Assembly: GCA_934045905.1 (NCBI GenBank)
Contig: OW203762.1
Location: 248,001 to 312,000 of the forward strand
DNA: 64,000 bases
Origin: Leuctra nigra
Lineage: Eukaryota; Arthropoda; Insecta; Plecoptera; Leuctridae
Direction of reading: 5' to 3'
Part shown: positions 1 through 12,574 of the stretch, one piece after another
Numbering within the stretch: position 1 is the stretch's first letter
How the letters are laid out: each line of letters begins with the position of its first letter
Notes under the pieces: generated by a model
The model's input: the letters and a program-made list of their open reading frames with translations, nothing else
Told to the model about the DNA's origin: nothing
Databases searched by the model: none
Made by a program: the position numbers and the translations under genes

Positions 1-720
1 GTTGGTCGAGAAAGGTTACATACTAGTCACCATTGGTAAGCTGAATGTCATGAAAGGAACTTACGTTTGGTCAACAAGTGTTACCTTGTGGTCATAGTTG
101 GCAATCAAGCTGCACTTAATCGACGTGACCATTTCTCCCAGCTCGTCGACCAACTAGTGACCCTATGTCACTAGTTCGTCAGAGCAAGTGGTCACTGTTT
201 GTAAGCTATTGATAACCTAATAAATGTTACTATTTGGTCACTAAAATGTCAAGTCAAATTCTATATGGGCCCTGCCTTCTTTAAGCTTCTGCTCCAAGGC
301 AAGGCCTGTAGAGCAGCCAAGCTATCTACAATGTAAAGTAAAATGAAAGCATTTTTGAGCTAGCGCATAAAATTGGATGCAGTACAAAGGACAAATCCTC
401 TAATTGGTTTAAGTTTAAATAATATCTTCTGATTGGTCGACAATCAAAATGTTAACATTAAGTTCAAATTTTACATGGTGATCAAGACCAACTTAATATT
501 AAATTTTACATATTGTAAGCCCAATCAGTCAAGTATTAATTGTAATTTTACGAGTTTAGTATGGGATGTCACAAGAGATTTCTGGAGAAAGTATGAAGGT
601 AAGACTTCCCGACACAATGGATCTGTTATTCATCCAGAGTATTATGGAGATTGAAAAATTGCACAGAAAATCGTCTTGTGCCGTGTCGTGTATCATGACT
701 ATGGGGATGTTGCATGTTCT
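1..720. other. Intergenic, no gene recognised
   Basis: The first 250 bases are rich in short GTCAC/GTGACC words in both orientations, but no regular repeat unit could be defined. Short open frames at 433-654 and 566-748 have no recognisable composition or motif. The stretch leads into the Helentron-like 3' end at 721-760, so part of it may be the body of a degraded copy whose 5' end lies outside the window. Confidence 0.5.
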
Positions 721-760
721 GTGCTCGCTCATCAACGCGTTACACTGAGCGTTTTCCTAG
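721..760 (+). mobile_element. Helentron-like 3' terminus (family A), solo end
   Basis: This is one of at least five close copies of the same end: GCTCGCTC, then a stem CGCTC...GAGCG around AACGCGTT, then TTTTCCTAG followed by T. A hairpin a few bases before a CTAG terminus is the usual 3' architecture of Helitron-type rolling-circle elements. Its 5' partner (a GAGCGAGCG head) is not seen upstream and may lie before the window. Confidence 0.6.
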
Positions 761-1759
761 TTAAATGTAGTATGTATTTTAAAACATATTACATAGGTAT
801 ATAGCAGAGCTACGGAATCAAATATAAATTGTGTAATAAATGGAATTGAACTTAGGAAAATACAATAGTTTTGCCGAACTGTTGACTCTTGAAAGATAAT
901 TAATTATGTAATATTCAAGAAAAGAATCACTGTTTCATGTGAATTGAATATTTCGACATATTTAGTTCATTCTACTATCATTTCATTTCTTAAAATAATG
1001 ATACAATGTTGAGTCCGTGATGTTTCTCATACAGCGCTACGGCTTACCATGTGATGCGCGCTATTTCTCCGAGTGCGGCAGAAATTTTTGCCGTGCGGCC
1101 ACATTAAAATAAACGTTATGCACACTTAACAGCGCTCAATCTTCATGAAACCTTCCCAAAATCTTTATACATGTATCCTCTATACATTTAAATCATAATA
1201 ATAATAGGTCATTGCGAGAAATTTTTCACAAACAGCTGAAATGCAAACTTTGGCCGGCTTTGGCCATTTTAACTAATTTGCATGTTTAAATATTCGTATA
1301 AATTAAACTATCAAAATTGGTGGCACCTAATATGCATTGATGTCTTCCGTAATGTGTTTTTAAGTACCTGTAATTTTTTCAGAATTTAATTTTAATAATT
1401 TTCGGTGATAACGATTTTTATATTTATAATGACGGGTTCCGTTGCGAGGGTGTATGGCGAGAGTTTATTATTTTTAAATGTAACTTCCGATCAATAAATT
1501 TTGATGAAATTTGTATGAAACACGTGTAAGGTGTTTTAGGACATGTGTGCAAATTTTCAGACCAATCGGACAATGTTTAATTTTTGTCACTTTTGATTTT
1601 CGAGTTGTCACCACTGTTTTAGGTGGCGACAACTCGAGGTGACTACTCAGTCCCACTAGGTGACTACTCTGATCTCAGGAATAGCAATCGGTCATCTTAG
1701 TGACAAAACCAAGGTTGTCGTCGATTTTTTGTCACTTGTCTCTTGTCACTTTTTCAGGA
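761..1759. other. Intergenic, AT-rich
   Basis: There is no convincing open frame or repeat. An ATA/ATT-rich patch lies around 1190-1210. A short GC-richer patch at 1040-1100 is not recognised. Confidence 0.4.
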
Positions 1760-1891
1760 ATAAGGCTCCCCACGTTGTTGCTTACAGTGAAAGTGTTTGG
1801 TCTGCTCCTCAGTTTATTAGGCAGTAACGGTATGTTGAGTGAGTGTGAGTGTACAGTACGACTTGGCTGGGTGGAGCGACCGCTCCACTAG
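1760..1891 (+). mobile_element. Hairpin-ended element (family B), solo 3' end
   Basis: This matches the last roughly 130 bases of the complete family B copy at 52596-53917. It contains the conserved stretch around TTTGGTCTGCTCCTCAG, then TGTTGAGTGAGTGTGAGTGT, then the terminal hairpin GTGGAGCGACCGCTCCAC directly followed by TAG. Like every other copy here it is followed by AT. The rest of the element is absent, so this is a 5'-truncated copy. Confidence 0.7.
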
Positions 1892-3437
1892 ATACATTCT
1901 GCCCATGGGTTATTTACAAGATTTACAAGATACAAGATAGATGGAAGGTATCTTAAATATGCCAGTTCAAGGTTTTAGAATAAATTGAATAGACCGAGAC
2001 TATTGGAATCAGCTGGAAATAACTGTTTGAAAACAAATTTAAAATAAAGTATTATCAAATTATATGCTTATCAAAATCACATTTCCTTAGTTCTAATGAA
2101 GCCAATCAATAGATGATTGCGTGAATAGACCCTTGTGTCGGGATTGTAGAATCTTCGATATTTGCCTCATTCTCCATTTAATTTCTTCTTACTCGTCGCT
2201 GGCTTTATACACAATGCAACAAATTGTAAGTGTAACTTCAAAAGAGATGGACTTGGGCACCCCTAAAATTCATTCAACTCCATGGGTACACATACGTTTG
2301 TCCTACAAGCTATAGTCATAATTCATGCAGGTGTAATTTAAAATAATATTTTGTAACATTATGATTATTTAACACCATTTACAGTTTCACGGGTAGAAAC
2401 GTTATATAAAACGCCAGGAATTTTTACAAAATAAGTGCGACAATGTATACGTTTACGTAACAAGGGCAGATGTTAACTGATAGCGTAAATTGACAATGAC
2501 TAAATCACAACTAGAACATTTGGCATTAGCAAACTACTAGACTTATACTAACTAACCCAGCGCAGGCCCCCTTGACACTAGGCGCAAAACATAAGTTATG
2601 GTGCGTTTGGAAACATCTAAAATTGTTTGTATTTACAATTTTAGGGGATGTTTTAACTGATATACTCCAATTTGACCTGGGAACATTATTTTAGGTAAAA
2701 TTTTTAAAGTTGAATATAAAAATAAGCAGTTTTATTGAGAAGTGTATAAAAAAAATATATTCACCTTTAGGGGTAGGTACTTACCATTCAATATTTTTAA
2801 CAACCCCTTATGGTGAAAATAAGTTAATCTTAATTATATTTGTGTTCTGTTTAGTCATATGGTGCAATATTATGGCATTAAATCCAGTTTCAGAATTTGG
2901 CGAGAAAATATGCGCTCGGCGTTTTTTGCAAAATCATTGCAACGAAGTTTAGGGTTTGGTGGGTTTATATTTTGATATTTGTAGCCAATAAATAGATCTA
3001 TCGAATGCATTATAGTTAGAGCTTTTTCTGTTTATAATTATGGTCACAGCAACAATCGACGAGCGGACAATGGGTCAACATAAGCGTTTGGGGTGCCATT
3101 TTTTTTGCAAGTAACGACTATTAAATATAATAAAAATGTTAATTTTACAACTTATTAATGTAGTCCATATATGTATACACTCTTATGATTTTTTTAGAAA
3201 TTTTATTATGCTTTAAAGTTATCTTTCAGACCGTTACTAAACACTTATTTACATTTGGAGACTAACTAAAATTTTGGGGTTCTAAAATTTTTTTGGGGGT
3301 GTTCCGACAAGATTAGTTCGGTGCACTTTGGCATATATGACCTTTGTACTGTTATTGACACATGGTAAAAAATCCAGCTTGTTATACCAAAGTGGAAGCA
3401 AACTTCTTTATTTGACGAGATAGAGCTCTGTTCTTCC
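1892..3437. other. Intergenic, no feature recognised
   Basis: AT-rich sequence. Short open frames at 2121-2315 and 2710-2952 have low-complexity or repeat-like composition and no recognisable domain. Confidence 0.4.
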
Positions 3438-3483
3438 TCGCCTAGTAGAACATGAACATGGTCTCGGGCCATGTAGGAGGCCA

Positions 3484-4985
3484 GTGCAATCACGTGTTAT
3501 CCCGTGTTATCCCGTGCTATCCCGTGCTATCCCATGCTATCCCGTGCTATCCCGTGCTATCCCGTGCTATCCCGTGCTATCCAGTGCAATCCCGTGTTAT
3601 CCCGTGTTATCCCGTGCTATCCCGTGCTATCCCGTGCTATCCCATGCTATCCCGTGCTATCCCGTGCTATCCCGTGCTATCCCGTGCTATCCCGTGCTAT
3701 CCCGTGTTATCCAGTGCAATCCCGTGTTATCCCGTGTTATCCCGTGCTATCCCGTGCTAGCCCGTGTTATCCCGTGTTATCCCGTGCTATCCCGTGCTAT
3801 CCCGTGTTATCCAGTGCAATCCCGTGTTATCCCGTGTTATCCCGTGCTATCCCGTGTTATCCAGTGCAATCCCGTGTTATCCCGTGCTATCCCGTGCTAT
3901 CCCGTGCTATCCCGTGCTATCCCGTGCAATCCCGTGCTATCCCGTGCTATCCCGTGCTATCCCGTGCAATCCCGTGCTATCCCGTGCTATCCCGTGCTAT
4001 CCCGTGCTATCCCGTGCAATCCCGTGCTATCCCGTGCTATCCCGTGCTATCCCGTGCTATCCCGTGCTATCCCGTGCTATCCCATGCTATCCCGTGCTAT
4101 CCCGTGTTATCCCGTGTTATCCCGTGCTATCCCGTGCTATCCCGTGCTATCCCGTGCTATCCCGTGCTATCCCGTGCTATCCCGTGCTATCCCGTGCTAT
4201 CCCGTGCTATCCCGTGCTATCCCGTGCTATCCCGTGCTATCCCGTGCTATCCCGTGCTATCCCGTGCTATCCCGTGCTATCTCGTGCTATCCCGTGCTAT
4301 CCCGTGCTATCTCGTGCTATCCCGTGCTATCCCGTGCTATCCCGTGCTATCCCGTGCTATCCCGTGCTATCCCGTGCAATCCCGTGCTATCCCGTGCTAT
4401 CCCGTGCTATCCCGTGCTATCCCGTGCTATCCCGTGCTATCCCGTGCTATCCCGTGCTATCCCATGCTATCCCGTGCTATCCCGTGTTATCCCGTGTTAT
4501 CCCGTGCTATCCCGTGCTATCCCGTGCTATCCCGTGCTATCCCGTGCTATCCCGTGCTATCCCGTGCTATCCCGTGCTATCCCGTGCTATCCCGTGCTAT
4601 CCCGTGCTATCCCGTGCTATCCCGTGCTATCCCGTGCTATCCCGTGCTATCCCGTGCTATCTCGTGCTATCCCGTGCTATCTCGTGCTATCCCGTGCTAT
4701 CCCGTGCTATCCCGTGCTATCCCGTGCTATCCCATGCTATCCCGTGCTATCCCGTGTTATCCCGTGTTATCCCGTGTTATCCCGTGCTATCCCGTGCTAT
4801 CCCGTGCTATCCCGTGCTATCCCGTGCTATCCCGTGCTATCCCGTGCTATCCCGTGCTATCATGTGTTATCCCGTGCTATCCCGTGCTATCCCGTGTTAT
4901 CCCGTGCTATCCCGTGCTATCCCGTGCTATCCCGTGCTATCCCGTGCTATCCCATGCTATCCCGTGCTATCCCATGCTATCCCAA
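3484..4985 (+). repeat. Minisatellite of 10-bp units (CCCGTGCTAT)n
   Basis: About 150 head-to-tail copies of CCCGTGCTAT. The commonest variants are CCCGTGTTAT, CCCATGCTAT, CCCGTGCAAT, CTCGTGCTAT and CCAGTGCAAT, and phase is almost never lost. The variants form a loose higher-order pattern: the block CCCATGCTAT-CCCGTGCTAT-CCCGTGTTAT-CCCGTGTTAT recurs at 4081, 4461 and 4731. Because 10 is not a multiple of 3, all three forward frames read the same ten-residue peptide PVLSRAIPCY, producing long but meaningless open frames. Confidence 0.97.
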
Positions 4986-5731
4986 CACATGCTACAGAAA
5001 GGAATGACGCTTGAATGACGTAGAACATGATCATGGTCTCGGGCCATGTAGGAGGCCAGTGTAATCCCGTGCTAACCCGTGTTATCCCGTGCTATCCCGT
5101 GCTATCCCGTGCTATCCCATGCTAACCCGTGTTATCCCATGCTATCCCAACACATGCTACAGAAAGGAATGACGCTGGAATGACGTATAACATGATCATG
5201 GTCTCGGGCCATTATGGAGGCGAATGAAAGCGACTTGACTTACCTTGCTCTCAGCTCGAATGAAGGTGCTATCCCGTGCTATCCCATGCTATCCCGTGCT
5301 ATCCCGTGCTATCCCGTGCTATCCCGTGTTATCCCGTGCTATCCCGTGCTATCCCGTGCTATCCCGTGCTATCCCGTGCTATCCCGTGCTATCCCGTGCT
5401 TTCCCGTGTTATCCCGTGCTATCCCGTGCTATCCCGTGCTATCCCGTGCTATCCCGTGCTATCCCATGCTATCCCGTGCTATCCCATGCTATCCCAACAC
5501 ATGCTACAGAAAGGAATGACGCTTGAATGACGTAGAACATGATCATGGTCTCGGGCCATGTAGGAGGCCAGTGTAATCCCGTGCTAACCCGTGTTATCCC
5601 ATGCTATCCCAACACATGCTACAGAAAGGAATGACGCTGGAATGACGTATAACATGATCATGGTCTCGGGCCATGTATGGAGGCGAATGAAAGCGACTTG
5701 ACTTACCTTGCTCTCAGCTCGAATGAAGGTG
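4986..5731 (+). repeat. Compound satellite: 10-bp blocks separated by a ~90-bp linker
   Basis: A linker containing CCCAACACATGCTACAG, then AAAGGAATGACGCT, CATGATCATG and GGTCTCGGGCCAT occurs at about 4981, 5141, 5488 and 5603. A partial copy precedes the array at about 3448. The linkers alternate with short blocks of 10-bp units (5066-5147, 5266-5487, 5570-5602). Two linkers extend into a further shared stretch (GGAGGCGAATGAAAGCGACT..., at 5216 and 5680). The pattern suggests unequal exchange between paralogous units of about 350-460 bp. Confidence 0.9.
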
Positions 5732-6464
5732 TGTTCTGCGCGGCTGGACAACGCCGACTGACTGACTCGACAGCGCATGAGCGAGGTGGCAGAGGGGCGT
5801 GGGCAGGCAAGGTCAATGACGTCACAACCTGGCCAGGTATCTCCACGCGATGGTCCAGATGATTCTAGCGTGAGCCGAAAACAAACAATCATGTTTCTAA
5901 ATTCTACATGAAATAATCTCTGTGTTGTTTTACAAACAGAATAATAGTTTTAAAGTGACTAAAACGGTTAGTAGTTTTTGTTTTAATCATTGACAAAATA
6001 TTTAAATTAATTGACTATTAATAATTAGAAGTCGATTTTATTCTTAGACTGTATAAATTACTGTAAGCTATAATTTTTTTTTTTTAATACTTAGATTCTA
6101 GAAAATATTTAGTATTACCTGTTCAATGTAACAAATTGAAGAAAAAAAATATAGGTTACATACATACATTGTAGTATAGGTATTTTAGTACTAACATGGA
6201 TTATTGTTTGTCGAACTGCCTACTTCAAACGGTGATTTGAGAACGAAGGGTACGATTAAAAATTTTATGATTTCACTAAAAGTGGAGATGTTATCGCCCC
6301 AAATTCAATATTATTTTTCTTGAAAATTAAAAAGCGCCCTGTACAGAAAGATGGATTGTGTAATTTACATCTGCTTGAGAGGGTGGTGGGGGAGGGGGGC
6401 TCCAGAGAGCATCGGGCTTCGAAATCCCTCTACTTATGACGCTATGGATGTATACCTAATTATT
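5732..6464. other. Intergenic, GC-richer edge then AT-rich
   Basis: The first 150 bases after the satellite (5732-5880) are clearly more GC-rich than the surroundings and not repeated in the window. The rest is AT-rich with no open frame of note. Confidence 0.4.
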
Positions 6465-7158
6465 GAGCGAGCGAAGCGAGCGTCTCTTTTTGGCTCTTTT
6501 GGCACGGACCTCTGTTTTTTTTCTGTTACCTGAGGATATAAAGGTCAGAGTTTTTCTTCGGTCAAGCTGAAATTTTGCACACATGTAGAGAAAACCTTTT
6601 CTGTTTGCAGATCCTATTTTTTTTGAAATGCATTAATTGCTTAAAATTTAAATAAACATCTCCTGATAGGTTGACAAAGGAAAATGGTCTACGATAAACC
6701 TCAACAAACTCAAATTTTGGCTATACTACAGGTCAGAGTGCTTCTTTGATCGAGCTGAAATTTTGCACACATGTAAAACCAACCTTCTCTGTTTGAATAC
6801 CCTCATTTTTTTTTAAATCCATTCATTGGTTAAAATTTAAATAAATATCTCCTGATTGTCTGAAAAGTGAAAACGGTCTTCGATAATTCTGATCAAACTC
6901 ATATTTTGCATGATCATTGAGACCAACATTGTCTCTTATTTTACAAAATTTTATCCCAATCAGTTAAGAACGTATGAACTTAATGACATTTTAATTATCT
7001 GTCAGTAATGAAGTATCAAAATGAATGTTTTCCAGTGCCAATTAAATTGAATCTGATTTGAAGTGAAGGAGTGAAATTATTTCGTAAATCTTCATTTACT
7101 AACATACGAGCACACTAAATAAAAAGTGGCAATCCATCCTTTTACATTTATCCTTAAT

Positions 7159-7713
7159 TGTACAAAAACAAAAACTCTTTAAAAAAACTACCAAGCACCT
7201 TCCCACTTAAAACAAATGAGATCTAAAAGAAGGGCCAAGCAATAATTAATGTTTTAACATTTTCGCACTTAAAATTCGTGAAGTCATTTCGCCCAGTTAT
7301 ACTGCCGCCAAGCACAACACTATAAACTTTTTTACTTTTAATTTTATTTTAAATTTAATTTTAAATGTTTTTTTTTATTTGTATTTGTTATGTAACAAAA
7401 ATGTTTTTAAATTGATTTTGTTAACGTTTTTAAAATTTGAATACTTTCTTTTTTTCGTTTTAAATGATTATAATTGTTTTAAAGTTTATACTATGATGGT
7501 TCACATAGAGATTTTCTCAATCTTAAATTTGGGCACAATGTTTGGTTTATAATGTCGTGCTTGGCGGCAGTAACTGGGCCAAATGATTTCACGAATTTTA
7601 AGTGCAAAAATGTTTCAACAATATATTATTGCTGGGACCTTCTTTTAGATCGCAATCCTTTTAGGGGGAAAGGTGCTTGGCAGTCTATATACAAGTTTTT
7701 GTTTTTTTGTACA
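7159..7713. mobile_element. Foldback (long inverted repeat) element
   Basis: The left arm (7159 to about 7325) and right arm (about 7552 to 7713) are imperfect inverted copies. Shared blocks include CCAAGCACCTT, ATCTAAAAGAAGG, GCACTTAAAATTCGTGAA and ACTGCCGCCAAGCAC. The arms of about 165 bp flank an AT-rich spacer of about 220 bp without a gene. It lies within the outer family A copy. Confidence 0.75.
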
Positions 7714-8090
7714 ACATGTCACATGAGGTAAAAGTTTATAGCAGCTTTCATTGATGATTGAGTGTTACCTATCATTGCATTGTTAACGCCAACAACGTCA
7801 CTTCTTGTCTAAAGTTTTCTGTTTTTCTTCCAATAGTTCCAAAGATAGTATAACAAAGGGTCAATTTCTTTTGGTTGAATATGAGTTATCTCAACTTTTA
7901 AATTGTTAAAAGTTCAAAACTTTGAGTCATGTGAATAACGTAAATTGTAGGTGTATTGTTCCGGTGTAGACCGGAATTTGTGCGTCATCTCGTACTTCGC
8001 ATATTTGTTGCCAATTGGTAAACTAAAAGGTTCACGAAAGGATTGTAAATGCGTTTTCCTCAATTTTAAATTCTTGCAGGATCACTTTTT

Positions 8091-9233
8091 GAGCGAGCGA
8101 AGCGAGCGACTCCATTTGGCTCTTTTAGCACGGACCTCTGTTTTTTTTTTGTTTTTTTTTTTGTTTTTGTTTTTGTATGCTAAAGGAAGCAATAGAAGTC
8201 GCACCGTTTCACCGATCGACCTGAAATTTTGCACACATGTAAAGACAACCTTCTCTGTTTGCAGACCCAATTTTTTTTTGAAATCCATCCATTGGTTCAT
8301 TGTTAAAATAAGTATCTCCTGATAGCCTAAAAAATGAAAATGGTCTTCGAGAAATGTGATCAAACTCATATTTAGCATGGTCAGTAAGACCAACAATGTC
8401 ACTTATTTTACCAATTTTCAGCCGAATCTGTCAAGAAAGTATGCACTTATTGACATTTTTAATAGCTGTCAGAAATGAAACATTGAAAATGAATGTCTTT
8501 CCAATGCAACTGAATCTGATTTGCTTTAGGTACAAGAGTGTTTTGATGGTATGTACACTTTTTTAGTGAAAAGCAGATATTTTTATGTGTATTGAGTTGA
8601 TCAAATTTGAATAATTCAATTTGGATCATAGTTTCCAACAAATCATTTCGAGTTTTTAAGGACCTTGATTGTCTTTTCGTCAATTCGTAGTTCTGATGGC
8701 CGTGCCTCCCGTGTTTCTACTTGGCTGATTTTGCATCCAGGAGGGATTAGAAACATAAGCTCACATTTCAATAATATCATCGAGTGGCGTTTGTTCTCTT
8801 CTAGCGTTCACACGTCATTCCAAATCTCTCCTGCATTGTGCTTTTTTTCGTTGATAATTTTGGCAATTTGGTGTACTTTGTGAAGGTATTAGTAAAATTG
8901 AATCGCTTTTAAAGCATAGATATTAGGTATCTACAGTTTTTGTCCAGGGGATTGATTATTTCAAATTATTTTCTTCTTGGAAACGTTGGATTTATTCCGT
9001 TTCTGAGCTTCTGTCTAGCCTGTCATTTCCTTGAAGGTTAGGTATATCTCGGATTACACATTAATGGTGGTCATACAATGACACATTGTTTTATATTGAT
9101 TCAGTGGATCGTAGTTTGCTTTCAGTTTGACTTAAAATAATGTTTTCTGTGTGTTAACGAACGCATATTCGGTTAATTTTTGCGCACGTGTCGTGCTCGC
9201 TCATTCAACGCGTTACACAGAGCGTTTTCCTAG
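8091..9233 (+). mobile_element. Helentron-like non-autonomous element (family A), inner copy
   Basis: It starts with GAGCGAGCGAAGCGAGCG after a run of T and ends with the full terminal module: GCTCGCTC, the hairpin around AACGCGTT, then TTTTCCTAG followed by T. The length is 1143 bp. Flanks are T on both sides, as expected for insertion between two T residues. There is no coding frame. A T-rich stretch follows the head. Confidence 0.65.
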
Positions 9234-9339
9234 TTATGTCATATATAACTCAATTGGTAAAGCGTGCAGATGTTTACAACACATTTTAAATAAAATCAGA
9301 ATGGTTTTTGGAAGGCAATGTAACTTAAAAGAACTTAGT

Positions 9340-9479
9340 TACTAAACTTTCCAGTTCCTGGAAATTTTCCAGGTAACTTTCTAGTTCTTTATTTGAACGG
9401 AACTAGGAACTGAAACGAGTTCCTTTTTGTTCAATGGAACTGGAACAAGTTCCTTGTTTGAGGAACTTACCCAACACTG
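9340..9479 (+). mobile_element. hAT-like terminal fragment
   Basis: The sequence contains several GGAACT/AGTTCC words and ends GAGGAACTTACCCAACACTG. The end resembles the terminus of the complete hAT-type MITE at 38292-38815 (…CCCAACACTG). No matching left end or 8-bp target duplication was identified, so it is a fragment. Confidence 0.4.
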
Positions 9480-9733
9480 CTGTTTAGTTATAGTCCCACT
9501 ATGGATTATACCTCAATTTCTTCATCCAGCAGTTTGAAAACGTACCAAAAATGGGTTTATGCAGAATATTATGTATATTTAATTTTCTATTACATAGGGG
9601 TGGTTTCTTAAAATTTGGGGATGTTTGCGTAAGGGTGTAAGTACCGTACGGTATGGGTTATTTCAAATAGAATGTGTATATCAAATTTTGTTTGAGATCG
9701 GTCAAAGGAGCGTACCAAGGAGCGTTTTCCTAG

Positions 9734-11002
9734 TTATACATCGAGACACTTATACTTATTTTAAAGGAATTACGGCAAAGGATGTGGCCATTTGATACTG
9801 CCTTGTTGTGAAAATTGATTTTGAAGATTTCAACCTAGAATTCCTTTAAGATTAACTATCTGAGCCACCTGGTGTTTATAGTGCTGGTGGGAAGGAGTAG
9901 GACTTATATCATTAAACCAAAACACACCAACACACGAACAAACCAACAAAGAACGGTCAACCTGAATGTACTGACTGATTGCCATGATACCAGAGAAGCT
10001 AAAGCACTATTTTTGCCGGAGAACAGTCACACAATCCTAGATCACACGCTTATAAATTCCCTAAGGTGTCTACCGCTTCCATCGGTAGTATGTAATTAAA
10101 TAAAAATCAATGAACCTACACATATTTTGTTTAAATCTCACTAAACGACAATTAACATAAAAAAATCTCTATTGATTTAAAAAAATATATATGATAACAA
10201 TGAGAAAAAGTAGTAACACGAATCGTTTTTTTTATCTCCTCGGTCCCATTCAGTGCGTACCTATACATTTAAAAAAAAACTGTTGCTAGTCAAGACTCAA
10301 GTGAAAAAAACATTGTTTAGGTAATACAATATCAATTTATCCATTTAAGGAAAACACATGTCATATACAAGCAAATGTTCAATTTCTTTTAAAATGTACC
10401 AAATATAGTTATGAATGTAATTTATGAATAAGATTTTTCTAAATTTATTTTGAATGAAATAGCTTTAAAGAAAAGTCCTTTACGAATACTAATTTTACCC
10501 TGGGGAAGTCTTCTTCGAACGGGTTGTGTGCTTACTCATTATCTTGAAGTATACAATTTTACAATAAATAGTGTGAAAATAAGTTATTTGAAAATACAAT
10601 TGTGCTAGAAGACAGCCTCCTACTGCAGCAGAATTTATTCTATTATGTTACATTCCAAAACAAGTGTCATCTACGTACATTTGTATTTCATTTGTGTCAA
10701 GACAACATAGGAAACCAAACCTCTGATAATCACAACACAACCCCCACCCCTCATCCATCAGTCACTGAATGTTTATCTCTAGATCTGAATATGCATTGTG
10801 TATTTTCCAAGCAATGTATTCACGATATTAATTGACCTTTTATTATTTGTTTATTGATTATGGTGTGTGTGTGTGGAGGGGGGGGGGGGAGAGGGGTGTG
10901 TATGTGTTTATTACGCATAGATCATACAATCAATTAGTCTACCGGTCCTTATCCCTGATGATGATGACATATTGTTGATACATCTAATTGATTTTTTGTT
11001 TG
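9734..11002. other. Intergenic sequence with GT/G-rich tract
   Basis: No gene is recognised. A GT microsatellite followed by a G run lies at about 10862-10905. The short frame at 10602-10835 has no domain. The last five bases (GTTTG, 10998-11002) are the left target duplication of the Gypsy element. Confidence 0.5.
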
Positions 11003-11088
11003 TGTGATGTCTTTGGACTTCTTAATGATGAGCACTGGTGAGGATGCAGAAGGATGAATAAGATTTAGACTGCTCTGTCTGAAGGTAC
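11003..11088 (-). repeat. Gypsy 3' LTR, distal piece
   Basis: On the plus strand it begins TGTGATGTCTTTGG and matches 28791-28876 with two mismatches. It is interrupted by the TA-flanked element just after GGTA. Confidence 0.9.
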
Positions 11089-12574
11089 ACCCGCGGTCAC
11101 AAAAATTCCTCGTGAGATTCTAAGTGCTTTTGCGGATGTTTTTCAATGACTAGTACTTGGATTGGAGGGGGGGTGGAACGACCAGAATATTGATGGAGGG
11201 GTATTCCAGAGCACATGGCAAGCACGTGGTTCTTCTCAGAATAAAACTAGTTTCGATGACGTCTCTTGACCTACCCTTGTCACAAACAACAACATTTGAA
11301 TCGGTTGTCTGTGTTTACACTGAGACTTGAAATACTCGGAAGTCGTATTATAAACATACAATTACCTTCTTTCTTATATCGCAAGAAAATTTCGGTTACT
11401 GCAAAATAATTCTTAATATTTTAATAAGAAATCAATAACAGTGTGTTTTTTTTCAAGAATGTTTTGAACACTTTAAAAATCAGACATTAGCTACAAATTA
11501 TTTAAAATAAGCATTAAACATAAATAAGTATATATTAATTTTTGTAATCAAATGACTGCACGAAGTGATACTAATATCTGAGTATAAATTTAGACAATAT
11601 ACAATTATGTGGCTCACTGAATTATTTATACAAATTAGTTATGATCAATTATTATTTTTTTAATTGAACATTTTAAATTGCTTTCAGCTATACGCCATTT
11701 TACATTGAAATTCATTTCTTCTGTACTCTTAGCTATATGACAGTCTTACAGATTCATATTAGGTATTTATAAACATTGCTTTGATTATTACTTCGTTGAA
11801 ATTATTTCTCGTGTGTTATTCGAAGCATAGGCGTAAAATTTAAGGTTTTAATTAATTTTCTTACTAATATGTATCAAATAGGAATTGCACATTTTCAGTA
11901 CCTGCTTCTGACAATTTAGATATTTCAAGTAATAAATACAATTTATATGTATTGTATTATATTTCAATGTTAGAAGAATTCGAACTTTTAAAATCTAGTA
12001 TCAAATATTGTTTGAACTTACAAAAAATTATTGTTTTGAAGACGAATGAGTTTTAAAAATTGTTCATGTCACGAAATTTTCAGTTTCTTAAATAAGCGCG
12101 TTTTTTTAAGTTGTTCAAAAAGGATACTTGGCCGATTTTAGAGACCCTTTTATCAAGTATTTTAAAACATTGGCTTCACTTGTTGGTCTTATGATCTGAA
12201 TATAACTACTACAACATTTTATTTATTAAAAATTATCGACCCTATAGTCCATGCCCAATACGTGGAAATCGAAGTCAAAGGAAACAAATTATTCCTACAT
12301 TGAAACCGGTACCCACAGAATAATGGCTTTGCACAAAATGAGTTATTTATCTCGTGTCCACATTGCTACAACGTGATTGAGTGGTTATTGATTTCCTGAA
12401 TCACAACATCGGAACTTGTTTATTCAACGACAACATTGAGGTAAAAGCACATGGCGAGCACGTGGGTTATGAGGGGAATTGCCGGCCTATAAACCAATTT
12501 CTCATTCAACAAACATTGACCGCTTTTCGAGCCAACACTTAGCCGTTCGCCGACAATTTTTGTGACCGCGGGTG
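11088..12574. mobile_element. TA-flanked TIR element, Tc1/mariner-like MITE or deletion derivative
   Basis: The perfect 20-bp terminal inverted repeat CACCCGCGGTCACAAAAATT starts at 11088 and ends at 12574, flanked by TA on both sides. The intact 5' LTR at 28874-28877 shows the empty site. The boundary could also be read as a GTAC duplication with a repeat one base shorter. The 1487-bp body has no open frame resembling a transposase. Related words (CACATGGCAAGCACGTGG and CACATGGCGAGCACGTGG) appear in both halves. Confidence 0.75.

Larger units (their letters stand above)
6465..9733 (+). mobile_element. Helentron-like non-autonomous element (family A), outer copy
   Basis: The 5' head GAGCGAGCGAAGCGAGCG at 6465, preceded by TT, starts a body containing the family phrase AAATTTTGCACACATGTA. 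The likely 3' end is GAGCGTTTTCCTAG at 9720-9733, where only the right half of the terminal hairpin remains. A foldback element (7159-7713) and a second, more complete family A copy (8091-9233) lie inside it. The head GAGCGAGC is inverted as GCTCGCTC upstream of the 3' hairpin, an asymmetric inverted-repeat arrangement known from Helentrons (Helitron2). No protein is encoded. The pairing of these two ends is inferred. Confidence 0.5.

Noticed and set aside
3484..4985. CRISPR-like array
   Set aside because: Units are 10 bp with no spacers, in an animal genome; it is a tandem minisatellite.
3452..5530. Long open frames of 400-500 codons in all three forward frames across the satellite
   Set aside because: They encode only the peptide PVLSRAIPCY over and over, which follows from a stop-free 10-bp unit read in three phases; no start context or unique sequence supports a protein.
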